Origin: a bacterium
Lineage (GTDB): Bacteria > Planctomycetota > UBA1135 > UBA2386
Reading direction: 5' to 3'
DNA length: 64,000 bases
Assembly: GCA_024743115.1 (NCBI GenBank)
Contig: JANSXC010000005.1
Span: forward strand, 248,001-312,000
The notes beneath the pieces were generated by a model. It had not been told where the DNA came from. It saw nothing but the letters and a program-made list of their open reading frames with translations, and did no database searches. Made by a program: the position numbers and the translations under genes. Numbering within the stretch: the stretch's first letter is position 1; each line of letters opens with the position of its first letter. Below are positions 39,342 to 48,432 of the stretch, one piece after another.

Positions 39342-40742
39342 GATTTCGTCGATCGCGCGCTCGCAACCCGCGAACGACTCGACATCGACGCCTAGCCGCC
39401 GCAGCATCGTCACGAACAGCTCACCCGCCGGGCGATCCTCGTGCTCGAACTCCCGCTGCCACGGTTCGCGACCGCCCTTCCAGGCGCCGCCGTAGGCATC
39501 GCCGACGACGTAGTTGAGATACTGGCCATGGCGGAAGTCCATGCTCTCGCCGCCGAGCAGGATGAGCGGGTAGTTGCGGGACAGGTGGAACGCGCTCGAT
39601 GCAGACCCGAACAGCACGAGCGTATTGTCGAGCATGTTGCCCTCGCCGCCCGGCTCGGGGGTGTCCGCGAGTCGCTGCACGAAGCGGCGCAGTTCTTCAG
39701 CGAGGAAGGCGCAGTAGACGCCGAAGTTCTTCCAGCCGCCCGGCTTCTTGGTCTCGTGCGAGAGCTGGTGCGCGAGCGGGAACCCAACGGCACGACCCAG
39801 TCGATCGCTGATCCCGACGCTGTTTTCGCGACCGATCTGGTAGGTCACGACGCGCGTCGAGTCGGTGTGGAGTGCGAGATGGATCAGCTCGAACATCGTG
39901 CGCACGTAGTTGCGCGCGTCGTCCGGCGTGACGTCGAGATCGAAGCGAGAACCGTCGACCCTCGGCAACGGCACGTCGACCCAGCGCCGGGCCTTCTCGA
40001 CCTTGCGCTCGGTATCGCGCACCGCATCGAGGTAGTCGTCGAGGGACTTGCGATCATGCTCCGAGAGCTTCTTCCGCAGCGCGCGCACGTCTTCGAGTAA
40101 TTCGTCGAGCGCACTCTCGTCGAGCGCGAGCCGCCGCGCGGCATCTTCGTCGTTCGTGACGAAGAGCGAGTCGAAGATCCTCTTGGGGCGATGCGCCGCT
40201 GGAATGGCACGCCCACTGCGATCGAAGGACAAGGTGTGCGCGCCGCGCGGCGTGCCCGTGCCACCATCGGTCGACATCACGAGCGATGCGAAACGGGTCT
40301 GTTCGCCAACGTGCTCGGCGAAGACCTGGTCCAGCGAAACGGAGTTGCGGTACTCGCCCTGGGCGCCGGTATCCGCGCCGGTGAGGAACTGATCGGCGTT
40401 CGAATGACCGTGATAGGCCCGCACTGCCGGGTGCGACAATCCCGATAGCACCGTCAACCGCTGCCGCAACGGCGCGAGCGGCTCGAGACACTTCGTGAAC
40501 TGGAAATCGGTACCGGCGCCGTGTGGGAACCACGACCAATCCTCGAACGCCGGATCGTTCTTCAGCGGCATGGGCACGCCGTCGGGCTGGTAGAGGCACA
40601 CGAGCCGTCGCGGCTTCGACCTGACGTGCGCGCCGCCAATCACCGGCCCCCGAATCACCGACTCGAGGTACGGCAGCGCGAGCGCGGCGGTCGCGCCACG
40701 CAGAAACCGGCGGCGGTCGAGGTCGGCGAGATCGATCTGCAT
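39339..40742 (-). CDS. DUF1552 domain protein with Tat-like signal
   Basis: The product is 467 residues from the ATG at 40742; the open frame extends 13 codons further up, but this start gives the normal N-terminus. DLDRRRFLRGATAALALP is a twin-arginine export signal. The remaining sequence follows the DUF1552 family, with KPRRLVCLYQPDGVPMP, GHSNADQFLTG and GGEGNMLDNTLVLFGSA. The family is planctomycete-rich, has an alkaline-phosphatase-like look, and is nearly always beside a DUF1592-type cytochrome, as here. The biochemical role is unknown. A tandem repeat lies between the two genes. Confidence 0.88.
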   Translation of the reverse strand: MQIDLADLDRRRFLRGATAALALPYLESVIRGPVIGGAHVRSKPRRLVCLYQPDGVPMPLKNDPAFEDWSWFPHGAGTDFQFTKCLEPLAPLRQRLTVLSGLSHPAVRAYHGHSNADQFLTGADTGAQGEYRNSVSLDQVFAEHVGEQTRFASLVMSTDGGTGTPRGAHTLSFDRSGRAIPAAHRPKRIFDSLFVTNDEDAARRLALDESALDELLEDVRALRKKLSEHDRKSLDDYLDAVRDTERKVEKARRWVDVPLPRVDGSRFDLDVTPDDARNYVRTMFELIHLALHTDSTRVVTYQIGRENSVGISDRLGRAVGFPLAHQLSHETKKPGGWKNFGVYCAFLAEELRRFVQRLADTPEPGGEGNMLDNTLVLFGSASSAFHLSRNYPLILLGGESMDFRHGQYLNYVVGDAYGGAWKGGREPWQREFEHEDRPAGELFVTMLRRLGVDVESFAGCERAIDEI

Positions 40743-40757
40743 GGGCCCGTTCTTCTG

Positions 40758-40828
40758 GTTCGCTGTGCCGGGTGGATTCACTTCGCCCGGATCAGTTCGC
40801 TGTTCCGGGTGGATTCACTTCGCCCGGA
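40758..40828. repeat. Two 34-bp tandem copies with 37-bp period
   Basis: Copies at 40758-40791 and 40795-40828 differ at one base. Each holds CCGGGTGGATTCACTTCGCC. On the minus strand copy 2 encodes the last residues (FRAK) and stop of the DUF1592-type protein; copy 1 repeats the same codons and stop downstream. It looks like a recent local duplication of the gene's 3' end. Confidence 0.8.
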
Positions 40829-43493
40829 ACAGCTGGCTGTTCGCGAGGGTCTTCACCATAGCCGCCAGGCCGTCGCCCTGGCGCCGTGTTCGTCGGGTGA
40901 TCGCCTCGATCGCCGCCCGATCACCGAACCCCAGCGGCCGCCCGAGGGCGTAGGTTGCGAGTTTCCGAACCAACGCGCGCACGAACTGATCCTGGCGGTT
41001 CAAGAGCAGAAAGCGCTTGAGACCCGCCATGCCATCGAGCCGTTGACCGTTGAACAAGGTACTCGCGGCATCGACCGGCTTGCCCTGAATCTCGCTGCGC
41101 CAGGACCCGACCGCGTCGAAATTCTCGAATGCGATGCCCCACGGGTCGATCTTCGCGTGGCATGACCGGCAAGCCGCGTGATTGCGATGGTCCTCAATGC
41201 GCTCCTTGAGCGTCATCTTCGCGATCCGTGGATCCGTGAGATCGATCTCCGGCACGGCGGGCGGCGGGGGTGGCGGCGGATCGTCGAGAATCCGCTCGAG
41301 CATCCAGACACCGCGCTTCAGCGGATGCGAGTCCTTGCCGTCCGAGTTCATCGCAAGCAGCCCCGCCTGGGTCAGCAAGCCGCCGCGACGTCGCGAGGTA
41401 TCGAGATCCACCCGGCGCAGGTGGTTCCCGAAGACGTTCTTGATGCCGTAGTGACGTGCGAGCCGCTCGTCGAGCATCGCGAAGTCGGCGTGCAGGAACT
41501 CGAGGACACTGAAGTTCTCGCGCAACAGCTCGGCGAAGAACGCCACCGGCTCTCGGCGCATCGAGCGCTTGAGCTCGGCGTCGAACCGCGGATGCACCTT
41601 CTTGTCGACGTGTAGGAAGTCGAGCAACTCCAGGTTGAGCCACTGCCGCACGAAGTGTTCGCAAAACCGCTGGCTCCTCGGATCGGCGAGCATCCGGTCG
41701 ACTTGTGCGACGAGCACCTCGGGGTCGCCCAGCCGTCCGGTCACTGCCAGGTCGAGAAGTTCCTCGTCCGGCAGACCACACCACAGGAACATCGCAAGCC
41801 GCGACGCGAACTCGTGCTCGGTCAGCAGCTCGGATCGGCCCGCACCCGCGGAGGCCGCATCCAGCTCGACGAGGTAGAGGAAGTTCGGCGAAGCCAGCGC
41901 CGCGGCGAGCGTCTCGAGAACCGCGTCCTCCAACGTGTCACACCGAGGTCGCAGCCGCTCGAACAGCCGGACCTTCCTGTCGACCTCCCCCACCGTCGGC
42001 TCACGTCGCCAGGCGCGGGTCAGGAAGCGGCCGATCACCTCACGGACGTAGATCGGCTCGTCCGCACGGTTCTCGCTGGGGAAGAAGATGCGCGCATGCG
42101 AAGCCGGCGGCCAGGACTCGTAGACCGGCGCTGCGACGGCCACATGGTCGAGGACGACGTCTCCGCCAGTGAGCGACGCATTGACGATGCGCAGATACTC
42201 CGACGGACTCGGCAGGTCGCCGAGTTTGTTGATCCCCCGAACCAGGTTGCGCGGGTAGACCTGACTCAGAGGCACCCGCCATTCGTAGAACCGCGGCGCT
42301 CCGGCGATCGCCTCGACGACATGATCGGGAGCATCGAGGCGCACATTGGCCTGCGAGTCGTTGCTCGCTTTCCACCCGAACATCAGTCGCAGGCTCGGCG
42401 CATTCGCGGCGGACGCATCTGCGCGCCAAGCCCGCACGCGAACACGTAGCTCGCCACGCTCGGGCAACCGATCACCGAGCTCGACGAACAAGTGGCGCCG
42501 CGGCGGCAGTACCGCGACATGACCGGACAACGGTGGAACCGCCGGCTGGTCGGTGACGGGCGCCCACGCGAACTTCGCGCCGTTGTAGCCCCAGCGCTGC
42601 CGCGCCATACGGCCGCTCTCGAGATCGCGGTAGAACACGCCCCCTGGCCGCTCGAGACGGCCGGCGCGATGGCGCTCGACCTCGGCAGCCAGCTTCTTCG
42701 GGTTCTTGGCATGCTTCTTCTCGAGTTTGGCGAGCTGTTGATCCTGGTGCCGCCACTCCCTCGCGGCGACGTCCTTCATCGACACACTCCAGTAAAGCGG
42801 CGCCGGCTGATCGCCACGCACGGTCGCGAGCCGCAGTGCCTTGCGGGCCGAATCGAGATACGTCCGCAGCTGCATCCCGGACACGTGCAGTGTCTCCGAG
42901 GAGTTCTCGAACCCGTCCTCGGACACGGGATCCGGTGGCAGATCCGCCGCGAAGTCGAACGGCAACCCGAGCAGGTCCTGCATCGCGTGGCGATACTCGT
43001 ACCGCGCCATTCGCCGGAACGACGAATGCTCCGCCGACCCGCGTCGCGCGACCGACGCCGCCAGCGTCTCACCCGCGAGCCAATCGATGACCTTCGTGCG
43101 ATGGTCCTCGGGCATCGCGGCGTCGTCCTCGGGCGGCATCTCTCCGTTGGTCAGCACCGCCTGCACTTCGAGCCACCAATCGACGTCGTCACCCGCGAAC
43201 AGATCGGGATCGAGCGTGTCGACTCGCAGATCGGCCTTGGCTTTCTTCGCACCGTGACAGCGGTAGCAGTTCGCCTTCAGAATCGGCTCGATCTGCTCGC
43301 GGAACGTCGCGAGGTCAGCGCGCGGGGCCGCAAACCCCGCGGGCGCCCGTTCCTGCCCGCGGTAGCGCGACGCCTGCGCACCAGCGGCTTTGAGCTCGGC
43401 GAACGTCGGCGGATTCGACTCGGACTGACCGACCGCGACGCTCGAGAGCGCTGCCAGACACGTGATCGCGAAGTGGATTGCCCGTCGGTGCAT
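40815..43493 (-). CDS. DUF1587/DUF1592/DUF1588/DUF1585 planctomycete cytochrome-like protein
   Basis: The 892-residue product has a signal peptide (1-22). CYRCH at 76-80 is a c-type haem site in the planctomycete cytochrome C domain, and a second CxxCH (CRSCH) sits about 90 residues before the end in the DUF1588/DUF1585 part, followed by KIDPWGIAFENFDAVG. Between lie the DUF1587, DUF1595 and DUF1592 segments (YRHAMQDLLGLPFDFA, RFLTRAWRREPTVGEVD, LASPNFLYLVEL). The pair with DUF1552 is a standard planctomycete operon whose function is not established; it is suspected to act in periplasmic redox chemistry on polymers. Confidence 0.92.
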   Translation of the reverse strand: MHRRAIHFAITCLAALSSVAVGQSESNPPTFAELKAAGAQASRYRGQERAPAGFAAPRADLATFREQIEPILKANCYRCHGAKKAKADLRVDTLDPDLFAGDDVDWWLEVQAVLTNGEMPPEDDAAMPEDHRTKVIDWLAGETLAASVARRGSAEHSSFRRMARYEYRHAMQDLLGLPFDFAADLPPDPVSEDGFENSSETLHVSGMQLRTYLDSARKALRLATVRGDQPAPLYWSVSMKDVAAREWRHQDQQLAKLEKKHAKNPKKLAAEVERHRAGRLERPGGVFYRDLESGRMARQRWGYNGAKFAWAPVTDQPAVPPLSGHVAVLPPRRHLFVELGDRLPERGELRVRVRAWRADASAANAPSLRLMFGWKASNDSQANVRLDAPDHVVEAIAGAPRFYEWRVPLSQVYPRNLVRGINKLGDLPSPSEYLRIVNASLTGGDVVLDHVAVAAPVYESWPPASHARIFFPSENRADEPIYVREVIGRFLTRAWRREPTVGEVDRKVRLFERLRPRCDTLEDAVLETLAAALASPNFLYLVELDAASAGAGRSELLTEHEFASRLAMFLWCGLPDEELLDLAVTGRLGDPEVLVAQVDRMLADPRSQRFCEHFVRQWLNLELLDFLHVDKKVHPRFDAELKRSMRREPVAFFAELLRENFSVLEFLHADFAMLDERLARHYGIKNVFGNHLRRVDLDTSRRRGGLLTQAGLLAMNSDGKDSHPLKRGVWMLERILDDPPPPPPPAVPEIDLTDPRIAKMTLKERIEDHRNHAACRSCHAKIDPWGIAFENFDAVGSWRSEIQGKPVDAASTLFNGQRLDGMAGLKRFLLLNRQDQFVRALVRKLATYALGRPLGFGDRAAIEAITRRTRRQGDGLAAMVKTLANSQLFRAK

Positions 43494-43547
43494 TGCACAC
43501 AGAGTCTACGGGATTCGACCACGCGAACCGCACCGACGGCTCGGCGA

Positions 43548-43661
43548 TCAACGGCTCTTCGGCACGCGGCGGTAGACCTTGTTCACGATCCGCCAACGGC
43601 CGCCCGACTCGATGAGCTGGACGTAGTCCTCGAGCCGAAACTCGGCGTAGCGGATACGCCA
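43548..43661 (-). pseudogene. C-terminal remnant of a lumazine-binding/SnoaL-like protein
   Basis: Read on the minus strand in frame with the stop at 43548-43550, the stretch gives WRIRYAEFRLEDYVQLIESG and ends GGRWRIVNKVYRRVPKSR. This is the end of a Lumazine_bd_2/NTF2-like domain. No start or N-terminal half exists; the frame meets the plus-strand AraC remnant at about 43660. Together they look like a deletion scar. Confidence 0.6.
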
Positions 43662-43804
43662 TCGCGATGATGATTCGCGGCGACGGGACACTGACGGCGA
43701 TCGCCCTTGCCTGCGGGTTCGCCGATCAGAGTCACTTCACGCGGGTCTTCCGCGCGCTCCTGCGGTGCGGCCCACGCGACTTCCTGCACCGCACGCGCTC
43801 GTCC
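43655..43804 (+). pseudogene. C-terminal remnant of an AraC-family regulator
   Basis: The frame reads LTAIALACGFADQSHFTRVF then RALLRCGPRDFLHRTRSS, the second helix-turn-helix of AraC proteins. The effector half and the first helix-turn-helix are missing, and an in-frame stop lies 40 bp upstream at 43613. It abuts the lumazine-binding-like remnant on the other strand. The reading frame runs on into shadow sequence of menB without a native-looking end, so it is broken at both ends. Confidence 0.65.
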
Positions 43805-43850
43805 GTGCGCGAGTCACCTGATACCCTTCGCGCCCCAACTGCCGCTTGCC

Positions 43851-44744
<894 letters not shown>

Positions 44745-44751
44745 CCGTGCG

Positions 44752-45990
44752 CTACTGAGGCGGATCCCCCAACGGCGGATCACCCAACCGGGCTTCCGCA
44801 AGCCGCCGCAGCTCTGCCCGTCGCAGCTTCAGACCCCGCGTTGCCGGCAGCTCCAGCCACGCGACCGGCCGTGCGTAGCTCGGCAGGATCTGCTCGGCCA
44901 CCGCGCCATGCGCCGCGCCATCCACCGTGAACGCGACCGGTCGGGCCCCGTAGCGCTCGTCGGCTACCGCCACCACGACCACCTCGATCCCGCGCGCAGC
45001 GAACGCGGCTTCGACGGCTTCGGGCTGGACGTTCTCGCCGCCCGAGACGAACTGGTTGTCACGCCGACCATGGATCTCGAGCCCGGCTTCGTCATCGAGA
45101 GTCGCGAGATCGCCCGTCGGAAACCAACCATCGACGAACGGTAGCTCGAGCTCCTCATCCACCAGATAGCCGAGAAAGCGCGCCGGCCCTCGCACCCACA
45201 GCTCGGCGGCCTCGTCGATTCTCAGATCGACGCCGCGCAATGGCACCATGCGGGCTGCGCCCGAGGGCTCGGTCGCGATCTGCGAACCCATCTCTGTCAT
45301 GCCGTATGTGCGTCGCAGCGGGACCCCGGCGTCGAGCGCACGCCGCACGAGCTCGCCCGGGCAAGGACCGCCGCCCAGCAGCACGACCTCGCACGCAGCA
45401 AGCACCGCCACGACGCGTGGCTGCCGCAACAGCTCGCGCAGTTGCGTGGCCACGAGCGACACATGCGACGGTCGGGTTCTCAGAACGGCATCGGCGAGCC
45501 GTTCGTCGGGTTCGGGCAGCACGAGCGTCGCGCCAGCAACCACCGTGCGAAAGAGCAGCGACAGGCCGCCGACATGGCAAAGCGGTAGCGACAACAGCCA
45601 GCGGTGATCAGGTCCAAACGGCACACGTTCGGCGCTGGCGTGGGCCGCGGCGAGGTGAGCTGCGAGCGAGTGCACCACGATCTTCGGTGCCGCAGTCGAT
45701 CCGGAGGTGAACAAGAGCGTCGCCGCCGCCTCGATCTGGCAAGCCTCGCCGACCCCGGCGCGCTGCATTGCATCCGCGGCGAAGATCGCCGGCCAGCGCG
45801 GGTGCGCCAGCACCGGGATCGCGCCACGATCCAGCGCACCGAGCAGTTGCTCGACCAACCGCGGCGAGTTCGGTTCGTGAAAGCCGGCACGAACTCCAGC
45901 CGGCACATCGCAGTTGCCGCGCATCGGCAGGGAACGGCCATCGACTTCGAGTCGCGGCGAAGCCGAACCCTGATCTAGCAACCGACCCAT
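44752..45990 (-). CDS. menE: o-succinylbenzoate-CoA ligase
   Basis: The 412-residue product is an ANL-superfamily ligase: LLFTSGSTAAPKIVVHS is the ATP loop, TYGMTEMGSQ the A5 motif, GWFPTGDLA the A7-type segment and GRRDNQFVSGGENVQPEAVE the hinge. The N-terminal domain is shorter than in many MenE proteins, but the length suits compact members. It activates o-succinylbenzoate with CoA, the step before MenB. The start overlaps the menC end by 16 bp. It is the last gene of the men operon. Confidence 0.9.
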   Translation of the reverse strand: MGRLLDQGSASPRLEVDGRSLPMRGNCDVPAGVRAGFHEPNSPRLVEQLLGALDRGAIPVLAHPRWPAIFAADAMQRAGVGEACQIEAAATLLFTSGSTAAPKIVVHSLAAHLAAAHASAERVPFGPDHRWLLSLPLCHVGGLSLLFRTVVAGATLVLPEPDERLADAVLRTRPSHVSLVATQLRELLRQPRVVAVLAACEVVLLGGGPCPGELVRRALDAGVPLRRTYGMTEMGSQIATEPSGAARMVPLRGVDLRIDEAAELWVRGPARFLGYLVDEELELPFVDGWFPTGDLATLDDEAGLEIHGRRDNQFVSGGENVQPEAVEAAFAARGIEVVVVAVADERYGARPVAFTVDGAAHGAVAEQILPSYARPVAWLELPATRGLKLRRAELRRLAEARLGDPPLGDPPQ

Positions 45991-46841
45991 TCCAACTCCG
46001 CGGGCAACTCACCCTCGCCAGCCGTGAGACGATCACCGGCAGCCTGCACCCAACCAGCGAAGTCGGCCACGAACGCCGGCCCGGTACCCAGGCCGTGGGC
46101 GACGTCCGGTGCGACGGCCGCGGCGAAACGAATGAGCGCGGCTCGACCGACCGCCGACTCGTAGGCGCTCGACACGACGATCGGGATCGCGGTCCGCTGG
46201 GCGACTTCGACGAGTTCGAGCGTGCGCCGCAAACCGAGCACCGTCGGCTTGAGAACGAATGCGGCGGCACCGCTCGGAACTTCGCCGGGCTCACCCAGCG
46301 TCTCGTCGAGCGCGATGGGCAGGCATCGCATCGCGAGCTCGAGATCCGACGGCGCCACCGGCTCTTCGAAGAACTCCAAGGCATCGGCCGCCGCATCGGC
46401 GAGGCGCCGGGCGACGTCCAGCGCCAGCGAACGATTACCGTCGAGCCGCAGCCGCAGGCCAACCGCCCGACAGCGTGCGATCGCGTCGAGTTCTTCGCCG
46501 ATCGGGCGTCGGCCCACCTTGAGCTTTATGCAGGCGTGCGTCGGCGCAACCTGCTCATCGAGCGCCACCAACAATCCCGCGGTACGCACCGTGGCGGGTC
46601 CACCGGCCTGCAGTGTGGACAGCGCCCATTCGAGGCTCGCCGTCATCTTGCCACTCGCGATCGCCGAGTCGACTTCGCCCAGCGTATCGGAGGAGAACTC
46701 CGGCAGCGGACACGCATCACCGACCGCCGTGCCGCGCCGCACGAGCCAGCCGGCCCGAACGAGCACGCGCTCGGACCCGAGCTGCAGTGGCCGCGTCAGC
46801 GGCAGCTCGTAGCGCGCGGCCTCGAACTTCACAGCAACCAC
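45975..46841 (-). CDS. menC: o-succinylbenzoate synthase
   Basis: The 288-residue product is an enolase-superfamily enzyme. CIKLKVG provides the acid/base Lys pair, RLDGN and FFEEPV the metal-binding Asp and Glu, IALDETL the third acid, and FVLKPT the second Lys. N-terminal capping domain is short. MenC dehydrates the SHCHC product of MenH to o-succinylbenzoate. It overlaps menA upstream by 13 bp and menE downstream by 16 bp, implying translational coupling. Confidence 0.9.
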   Translation of the reverse strand: MVAVKFEAARYELPLTRPLQLGSERVLVRAGWLVRRGTAVGDACPLPEFSSDTLGEVDSAIASGKMTASLEWALSTLQAGGPATVRTAGLLVALDEQVAPTHACIKLKVGRRPIGEELDAIARCRAVGLRLRLDGNRSLALDVARRLADAAADALEFFEEPVAPSDLELAMRCLPIALDETLGEPGEVPSGAAAFVLKPTVLGLRRTLELVEVAQRTAIPIVVSSAYESAVGRAALIRFAAAVAPDVAHGLGTGPAFVADFAGWVQAAGDRLTAGEGELPAELEWVGC

Positions 46842-47692
46842 CCGCAGCAGAAGACCAGAGCGAACCCGAGCAGGAACTTGCCCGTCGCGCCGAGCATCGG
46901 ATTGAGCGCCGCACCGTCACGGGCCGCGACCTGCTGCGTCAGCCAGAAGCCGAACGGCGTGAGCGCAAGCAGCGCGAGCAACCACGGTCGATCGGAGGCG
47001 TAGAGCAACGGCAGACAGATGGCCAGACCGAGACAGGCGCCGTACTGGAACCGCGCCGCGGTCTTGCCGAACCGCACTGCCAGCGTGCGCTTGCCGACCG
47101 GCGCGTCGGTCGCGACATCGCGCAGGTTGTTCACGACCAGGATGGCCGTCGATACGAAGCCGAACGCCCCTCCGACGACGAGATCCTCTGCCCGCCAATC
47201 GAGCGTCTGCACGTACACCGTGCCACCGACCGCGACGGGGCCGAAGAAGATCCAGACGAAGAGATCGCCGAGCCCGTTGTAGCCCAGCGGATAGGGCCCA
47301 CCCGTGTAGAGAATGCCACTCGCGACCGACGCCACGCCGATTGCGACGATCGGCCAGCCACCACGAACCATCAGATAGGCGCCGACGGCACTGGCCGCGA
47401 CGAATGCGAGCACGAAAGCGAGCCGCATCGCGCGCGGCGAAACGAGCCCGGCCTGCGTCGCGCGCCGCGGCCCGACCCGCGCATCGGTATCCGCGCCCTT
47501 CACGAAGTCGAAGTAGTCGTTGGCGTAGTTGGTGCCGATCTGGATCAACAGCGCCCCGACGAGGGCCGCCACGGCGGCCGGCCAATGCAGACCATCGCGA
47601 CCGGCAGCGAGCGCGGTGCCGACAGCCACCGGCGCCGCCGCGGCGGGCAGGGTCCGTGGCCGAGTCGCCTCGAGCCAGACCGCGAAGCTCAT
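46829..47692 (-). CDS. menA: 1,4-dihydroxy-2-naphthoate polyprenyltransferase
   Basis: The 287-residue product is a UbiA-family membrane enzyme with about eight to nine helices. NYANDYFDFVKGADTD is the first Asp-rich prenyl-diphosphate site and NNLRDVATDAPVGKRTLAVR the second. MenA attaches the isoprenoid tail to DHNA at the membrane. Its start overlaps the menH stop by 4 bp (ATGA). Confidence 0.94.
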   Translation of the reverse strand: MSFAVWLEATRPRTLPAAAAPVAVGTALAAGRDGLHWPAAVAALVGALLIQIGTNYANDYFDFVKGADTDARVGPRRATQAGLVSPRAMRLAFVLAFVAASAVGAYLMVRGGWPIVAIGVASVASGILYTGGPYPLGYNGLGDLFVWIFFGPVAVGGTVYVQTLDWRAEDLVVGGAFGFVSTAILVVNNLRDVATDAPVGKRTLAVRFGKTAARFQYGACLGLAICLPLLYASDRPWLLALLALTPFGFWLTQQVAARDGAALNPMLGATGKFLLGFALVFCCGWLL

Positions 47693-48432
47693 GCGAGCTC
47701 CTCCTGGAACTCCGTGAGGACCGCGACGAAGTCATCGGGCTTCTCGAAGTGCACGTTGTGACCTGCGTCGGGCACGACCGCGAGCCGCAGCCGGCCGGCA
47801 GGGTCCGCCGCCAGCAGATCGCGCGCCAGCGTCGCGTACTTCTGATCCTTTTCCCCGGCGACGAGCATCGTCGGGATCGCGCTCGCAATCAGCTCGTTTG
47901 CGAGCTGCGGCTGGTTGCCGGGTGACAACGCGACGAGCGTTGCGGCCAACGCCGCCGGCTCACGCTGCGCGCGAGCGATCCGTTCGGCGAGGACAGCCTC
48001 GAAGGCATCGTGCTCGCGAAACGTCGCAAACAGCGGAGCCGAGTAGAACTCGCGCAGAAAGTCCTCCGGATCGCGCTCGAGCCGCTCGGCCCGCGCTCGA
48101 TCCTCGTCGAGCCGCGCTCGCTGCGCTTTCGGTTCGAGGCCGGGATGCGCCGACTCGAGCACCAGTGATCGCACGGTGCCACGCGGCGCCCGCAGCGCCG
48201 CGGCAAGCGCCAGGCGACCACCGAGCGAGTAGCCGACGAGGTCACAACCCGTCGGCAGGATGCCGACGAGTTCGTCCACCGTGGCGGAGAACGAGGCCGC
48301 CGGGGTCGCAGGGCGGGTGCCATGACCCGGCAGGTCAGGCGCGTACGACGGACGGTCGAGCCGACTCGCGATCTCGCGCCAATCCGCACCACAACCGAAG
48401 CTGCCGTGGATCATGAACAGCGGTCCACTCAC
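47689..48432 (-). CDS. menH: SHCHC synthase, alpha/beta hydrolase
   Basis: The product is 247 residues if started at the GTG at 48432, whose last two bases belong to the menD stop; an ATG at 48414 would cut into the first strand. MIHGSFGCG is the oxyanion region, GYSLGGRLAL carries the nucleophile Ser, and VPDAGHNVHFEKP the catalytic His. MenH removes pyruvate from the MenD product. Position between menD and menA supports the name over a generic hydrolase. Confidence 0.85.
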   Translation of the reverse strand: MSGPLFMIHGSFGCGADWREIASRLDRPSYAPDLPGHGTRPATPAASFSATVDELVGILPTGCDLVGYSLGGRLALAAALRAPRGTVRSLVLESAHPGLEPKAQRARLDEDRARAERLERDPEDFLREFYSAPLFATFREHDAFEAVLAERIARAQREPAALAATLVALSPGNQPQLANELIASAIPTMLVAGEKDQKYATLARDLLAADPAGRLRLAVVPDAGHNVHFEKPDDFVAVLTEFQEELA

